The notes below the pieces were generated by a model, which was given only the letters and a program-made list of their open reading frames with translations, did no database searches and was not told the DNA's origin. Below are positions 61,902 to 64,000 of a DNA stretch of 64,000 nt, piece by piece. The stretch covers positions 1 through 64,000 of the forward strand of contig CAYPTY010000004.1 of the NCBI GenBank assembly GCA_964413935.1. Direction: 5' to 3'. This stretch comes from CAYPTY01 sp964413935 (lineage in GTDB: Bacteria; Bacteroidota; Rhodothermia; Balneolales; Balneolaceae). The position numbers were made by a program, and so were the translations under genes. Positions within the stretch are counted from its first letter, which is position 1, and each line of letters begins with the position of its first letter.

Positions 61902-62267
61902 ATGACAAACCTTGAAAGAGCAAAGCACATCCATGAATTAATGGATAAGGGTAAGTTACTGGAAGCCTTTGACACCTACTATCATGATGAGGTCGTCAAG
62001 ATTGAAGGTAATGGGCAAAAAGTTGAGGGAAAGGAAGCAAATCGCAAAACACAGGAAGAATGGCTGAATTCAGTTGAGGAGTGGATAGACAGCGGAGTTC
62101 ATGCCATTGCTGAAGATCCGGAAAACGGAAAAGTACTTGCTGAAACCTGGGCCCGCGTAAAGTTTAAGGAATATGGCGAGATGGCAATTGAACAGTGCTA
62201 TGTTCAGACCTGGGAAGACGGGCAGATCAAACATATTCGCTTTTATTATAACGCACCGGATATGTAA
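61902..62267 (+). CDS. SnoaL-like (NTF2-fold) protein 2
   Basis: A 121-residue paralogue of the preceding protein: KAKHIHELMDKGKLLEAFDTYYHDEVVKIEGNGQKVEGKEANRK, then strands ending YVQTWEDGQIKHIRFYYN. No catalytic residues can be assigned. It has its own strong AGGAG ribosome site, unusual in this window, partly inside a hairpin. It converges with the amidinotransferase gene, 3 nt apart. Confidence 0.82.
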   Translation: MTNLERAKHIHELMDKGKLLEAFDTYYHDEVVKIEGNGQKVEGKEANRKTQEEWLNSVEEWIDSGVHAIAEDPENGKVLAETWARVKFKEYGEMAIEQCYVQTWEDGQIKHIRFYYNAPDM

Positions 62268-62270
62268 AGA

Positions 62271-63167
62271 TTACCACAGCAGCATTTTCATGCAAAACAC
62301 GGATCCGCCGGATTTGAGGTATTCAAAAGTGCTGAACTCATGAACCTTAAATCCGGCTTCTTTTAGCTTTGCATTCACATGCACACACCCCTGCTGTATG
62401 AACACATTCCTGCCGTCCGGGCAGGTAGCGTTACAGGCGAACAGCTCCTCAGCTTCGTATTTGTTGGCCTCAATCACATTGGGTATCAGCTTGTAAATGA
62501 GTTCAAGTCCCTCATCCTCAAATGCAGGAGGATAAATCAGTACCGTATCCTCGTTCAGGGAGCAAAAGCAGGTGTCGAGATGGTAAAACAGGGGATTATT
62601 TAATTCAAAAGCGAGTACGGGGACGTCAAATATGCGGCTGATATGGTCATAGGCTTTGATGGATGTTCTGAAACCATAGCCCCCAAACATCAAACGATGC
62701 TTGAAATGCCAGATGGCATCACCCATGCCCTCGAAATCAGGTATGGAATCATCATCAAGAGTGAAAACTTCGTAACTGCTGTCTTCATAAACTTTCTGTA
62801 TATGCGAAACCTCACCAGCACGCTGCTCTGTATGCATTATGCTCATCAGTACTTTTTTGGTACCGTTTTCCGTGATGTATGGCAGGCTCTGATTGGCACA
62901 GAACACCATATCCGGATAACCTCTTACCCCATCAACTACAAAAACTTCCAGTCCCAGTTCTTCATAGGCCATTTTCAGGTGCTTCCATTCATTCATGGCT
63001 GCCATATGATCCACTTCACCCAGATTTCCTTCCATATGCGGGTTGATTACGTATTCTATGGCAAAGTAGGTGGGTTTCACCAGCAGTACTTTGGTTGGAG
63101 CGGGCATCTTTGGGATGTCGGCCAGGGTGAAGTCGAGTTCGTTTACTGAGGTTATGACTTTGTTCAA
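62271..63167 (-). CDS. Amidinotransferase/dimethylarginine-dimethylaminohydrolase family protein
   Basis: A 298-residue guanidino-modifying superfamily protein. It shows KPTYFAIEYVINPHM and VFCANQ near the start, YHLDTCFCSL with the catalytic His, and the catalytic Cys292 close to the C-terminus in GGSVFCM. The family hydrolyses or transfers guanidino groups of arginine derivatives; dimethylarginine, arginine and ornithine-type substrates are all possible. The start may be TTG 63167 or ATG 63107 (MPAPTKVLL); the longer frame reads like protein but is not proven. Confidence 0.87.
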   Translation of the reverse strand: MNKVITSVNELDFTLADIPKMPAPTKVLLVKPTYFAIEYVINPHMEGNLGEVDHMAAMNEWKHLKMAYEELGLEVFVVDGVRGYPDMVFCANQSLPYITENGTKKVLMSIMHTEQRAGEVSHIQKVYEDSSYEVFTLDDDSIPDFEGMGDAIWHFKHRLMFGGYGFRTSIKAYDHISRIFDVPVLAFELNNPLFYHLDTCFCSLNEDTVLIYPPAFEDEGLELIYKLIPNVIEANKYEAEELFACNATCPDGRNVFIQQGCVHVNAKLKEAGFKVHEFSTFEYLKSGGSVFCMKMLLW

Positions 63168-63259
63168 GGGTGTGCAGATTTTGGATTGATTAAAGCATGC
63201 TAAAGTCTTAAAAAAACGTTATATCAGGCAACAACTGTTTTATCAAATAAACAATCATT

Positions 63260-64000
63260 TTGCTTCTACATCCTGAACTCATATCCCGCCTAGCCCCGCT
63301 TGAACTTAAAGCCAAAAAGATTGTGGAGGGATTTATGTCCGGTTTGCATAAAAGTCCCTACCATGGTTTCAGTGTAGAATTTGCCGAACACCGCCCCTAC
63401 AATCCAGGCGACGACTTTAAGCACATCGACTGGAAAGTCTATGGCAAGAAAGAGCGTTTTTATGTGAAGCAGTATGAGGAAGAAACCAATCTTCGCTGCT
63501 ATGTACTGCTCGATACATCCTCTTCCATGCAGTATAAGTATTTCAGTGAATGGTCCAAACTCAGGTATGCGGTACATTTTTCAGCAGCTCTGATGTATAT
63601 GATGCAAAAGCAACGGGATGCCTGCGGGCTCATTCCTTTTTCTTCAGGTATTGAGGAAATGATTCCGGCAAAGTCAACCTATGCCCACCTAAGGTTACTG
63701 TTTGGTTTGCTGGAGAAGCAGATCGAACCGAAGGACGCGGAACAGGCTCGAAAGAAAACAGCCTCGGCAGAAGCCATTCATGAAATCGCTGAGCGTATCA
63801 AACAGCGCAGTCTGGTGGTTATACTTACTGATCTTTTTGAAAACAGCGCTCAGCATGATCAGCTGATATCAGCCCTGAAACACCTGCGTCATCGCAAGCA
63901 TGAAGTATTGCTCTTTAACGTGGTTGAGGCCAGATCGGAGCGGGAACTGGCCTTTCCGGATAAACGATTCGTGTTTGAGGATATGGAAACCGGTTCAGAA
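63260..64000 (+). CDS. DUF58 (MoxR-associated, von Willebrand-like) protein, partial
   Basis: Runs off the right edge after 247 codons. The sequence has the DUF58 hallmarks GLHKSPYHGFSVEFAEHRPYNPGDDFKHIDWKVY and QYEEETNLRCYVLLDTSSSM, the last a MIDAS-like DxSxS motif. The start is probably TTG 63260 (in-frame stop at 63248), giving LLHPELISRLAPLELKAKKIV, which fits family N-termini. These proteins usually accompany MoxR ATPases and vWA/BatA-BatB aerotolerance proteins; a moxR gene would be expected nearby but is not in the preceding sequence. Confidence 0.92.
   Translation, partial: MLLHPELISRLAPLELKAKKIVEGFMSGLHKSPYHGFSVEFAEHRPYNPGDDFKHIDWKVYGKKERFYVKQYEEETNLRCYVLLDTSSSMQYKYFSEWSKLRYAVHFSAALMYMMQKQRDACGLIPFSSGIEEMIPAKSTYAHLRLLFGLLEKQIEPKDAEQARKKTASAEAIHEIAERIKQRSLVVILTDLFENSAQHDQLISALKHLRHRKHEVLLFNVVEARSERELAFPDKRFVFEDMETGSE

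Noticed and set aside
1..64000. CRISPR array, insertion sequence, prophage or defence island
   Set aside because: No repeat-spacer pattern, transposase, integrase or restriction genes were seen; gene content is core-like throughout.

Overview
The window reads as a chromosomal stretch of a marine-type Bacteroidota/Balneolota bacterium; Balneolaceae is my best guess, inferred from gene content only. Supporting signs are type IX secretion genes (PorQ, PorX and a secreted metalloprotease with a C-terminal sorting domain), an MCE/Mla lipid transporter and LptD. Most starts lack a Shine-Dalgarno sequence, many genes start with GTG or TTG, and a few candidate promoters resemble the Bacteroidota -33/-7 type. 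I see no insertion sequence, prophage, integrase or CRISPR array. Gene density is very high, with many 1-4 nt start/stop overlaps and overlapping convergent 3' ends.

Layout. 1-2.5 kb (-): a P-loop ATPase, an MscS channel and a META-domain lipoprotein form one overlapping operon. 2.6-7.7 kb: penicillin-acylase family enzyme, small membrane protein, outer-membrane barrel and S10 peptidase. 7.7-16.7 kb (+): carAB behind a leader that holds a short ORF and an intrinsic terminator, then ddl, a peptide-binding lipoprotein, nadK and mdh. 16.7-20 kb (-): small membrane protein, NYN/cold-shock-like protein, flippase, aroQ and a HIT protein. 20.2-24.5 kb (+): tRNA-Lys, a FtsB-like protein, a ROK kinase lacking the zinc cysteines, and lptD. 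24.5-30.7 kb (-): ribE, ribD, a PpiD-like chaperone and mlaD/F/E-like genes. 30.8-36.9 kb (+): porQ, K+ channel, aroC, TPR protein, LysM/RlpA-like protein, CPBP protease and an ECF sigma factor.

36.8-41.6 kb (-): histidine kinase, then clpX, clpP, tig and tRNA-Leu, with the tRNA at the 5' end of the operon. 41.7-47.3 kb: cutA, enoyl-CoA hydratase family, orphan response regulator, HtrA-like protease, nrnA, thiN and a PnuC/PnuT-type transporter. 47.3-52.8 kb: small SH3-like protein, tsaE, porX, a ComEA-like protein, alpha/beta hydrolase, RluA-type pseudouridine synthase and trhO. 52.9-59.3 kb: T9SS metalloprotease, fumarylacetoacetase, hemW, gamma carbonic anhydrase, DsbA-like protein and cysteine desulfurase. 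59.4-64 kb: nadC, nadA, two SnoaL-like paralogues, an amidinotransferase-family protein and a truncated DUF58 gene at the right edge.

Most genes are housekeeping. The points most worth following are the pyrL-like carAB leader, together with a CarB that lacks the allosteric MGS domain; the ATPase-MscS pair; a hairpin that could hide a rare strong Shine-Dalgarno in front of the second SnoaL-like gene; the NYN/cold-shock-like protein with an altered active-site motif; and the ROK kinase without its zinc cysteines. All functions are inferred from sequence by eye; no database search was run.
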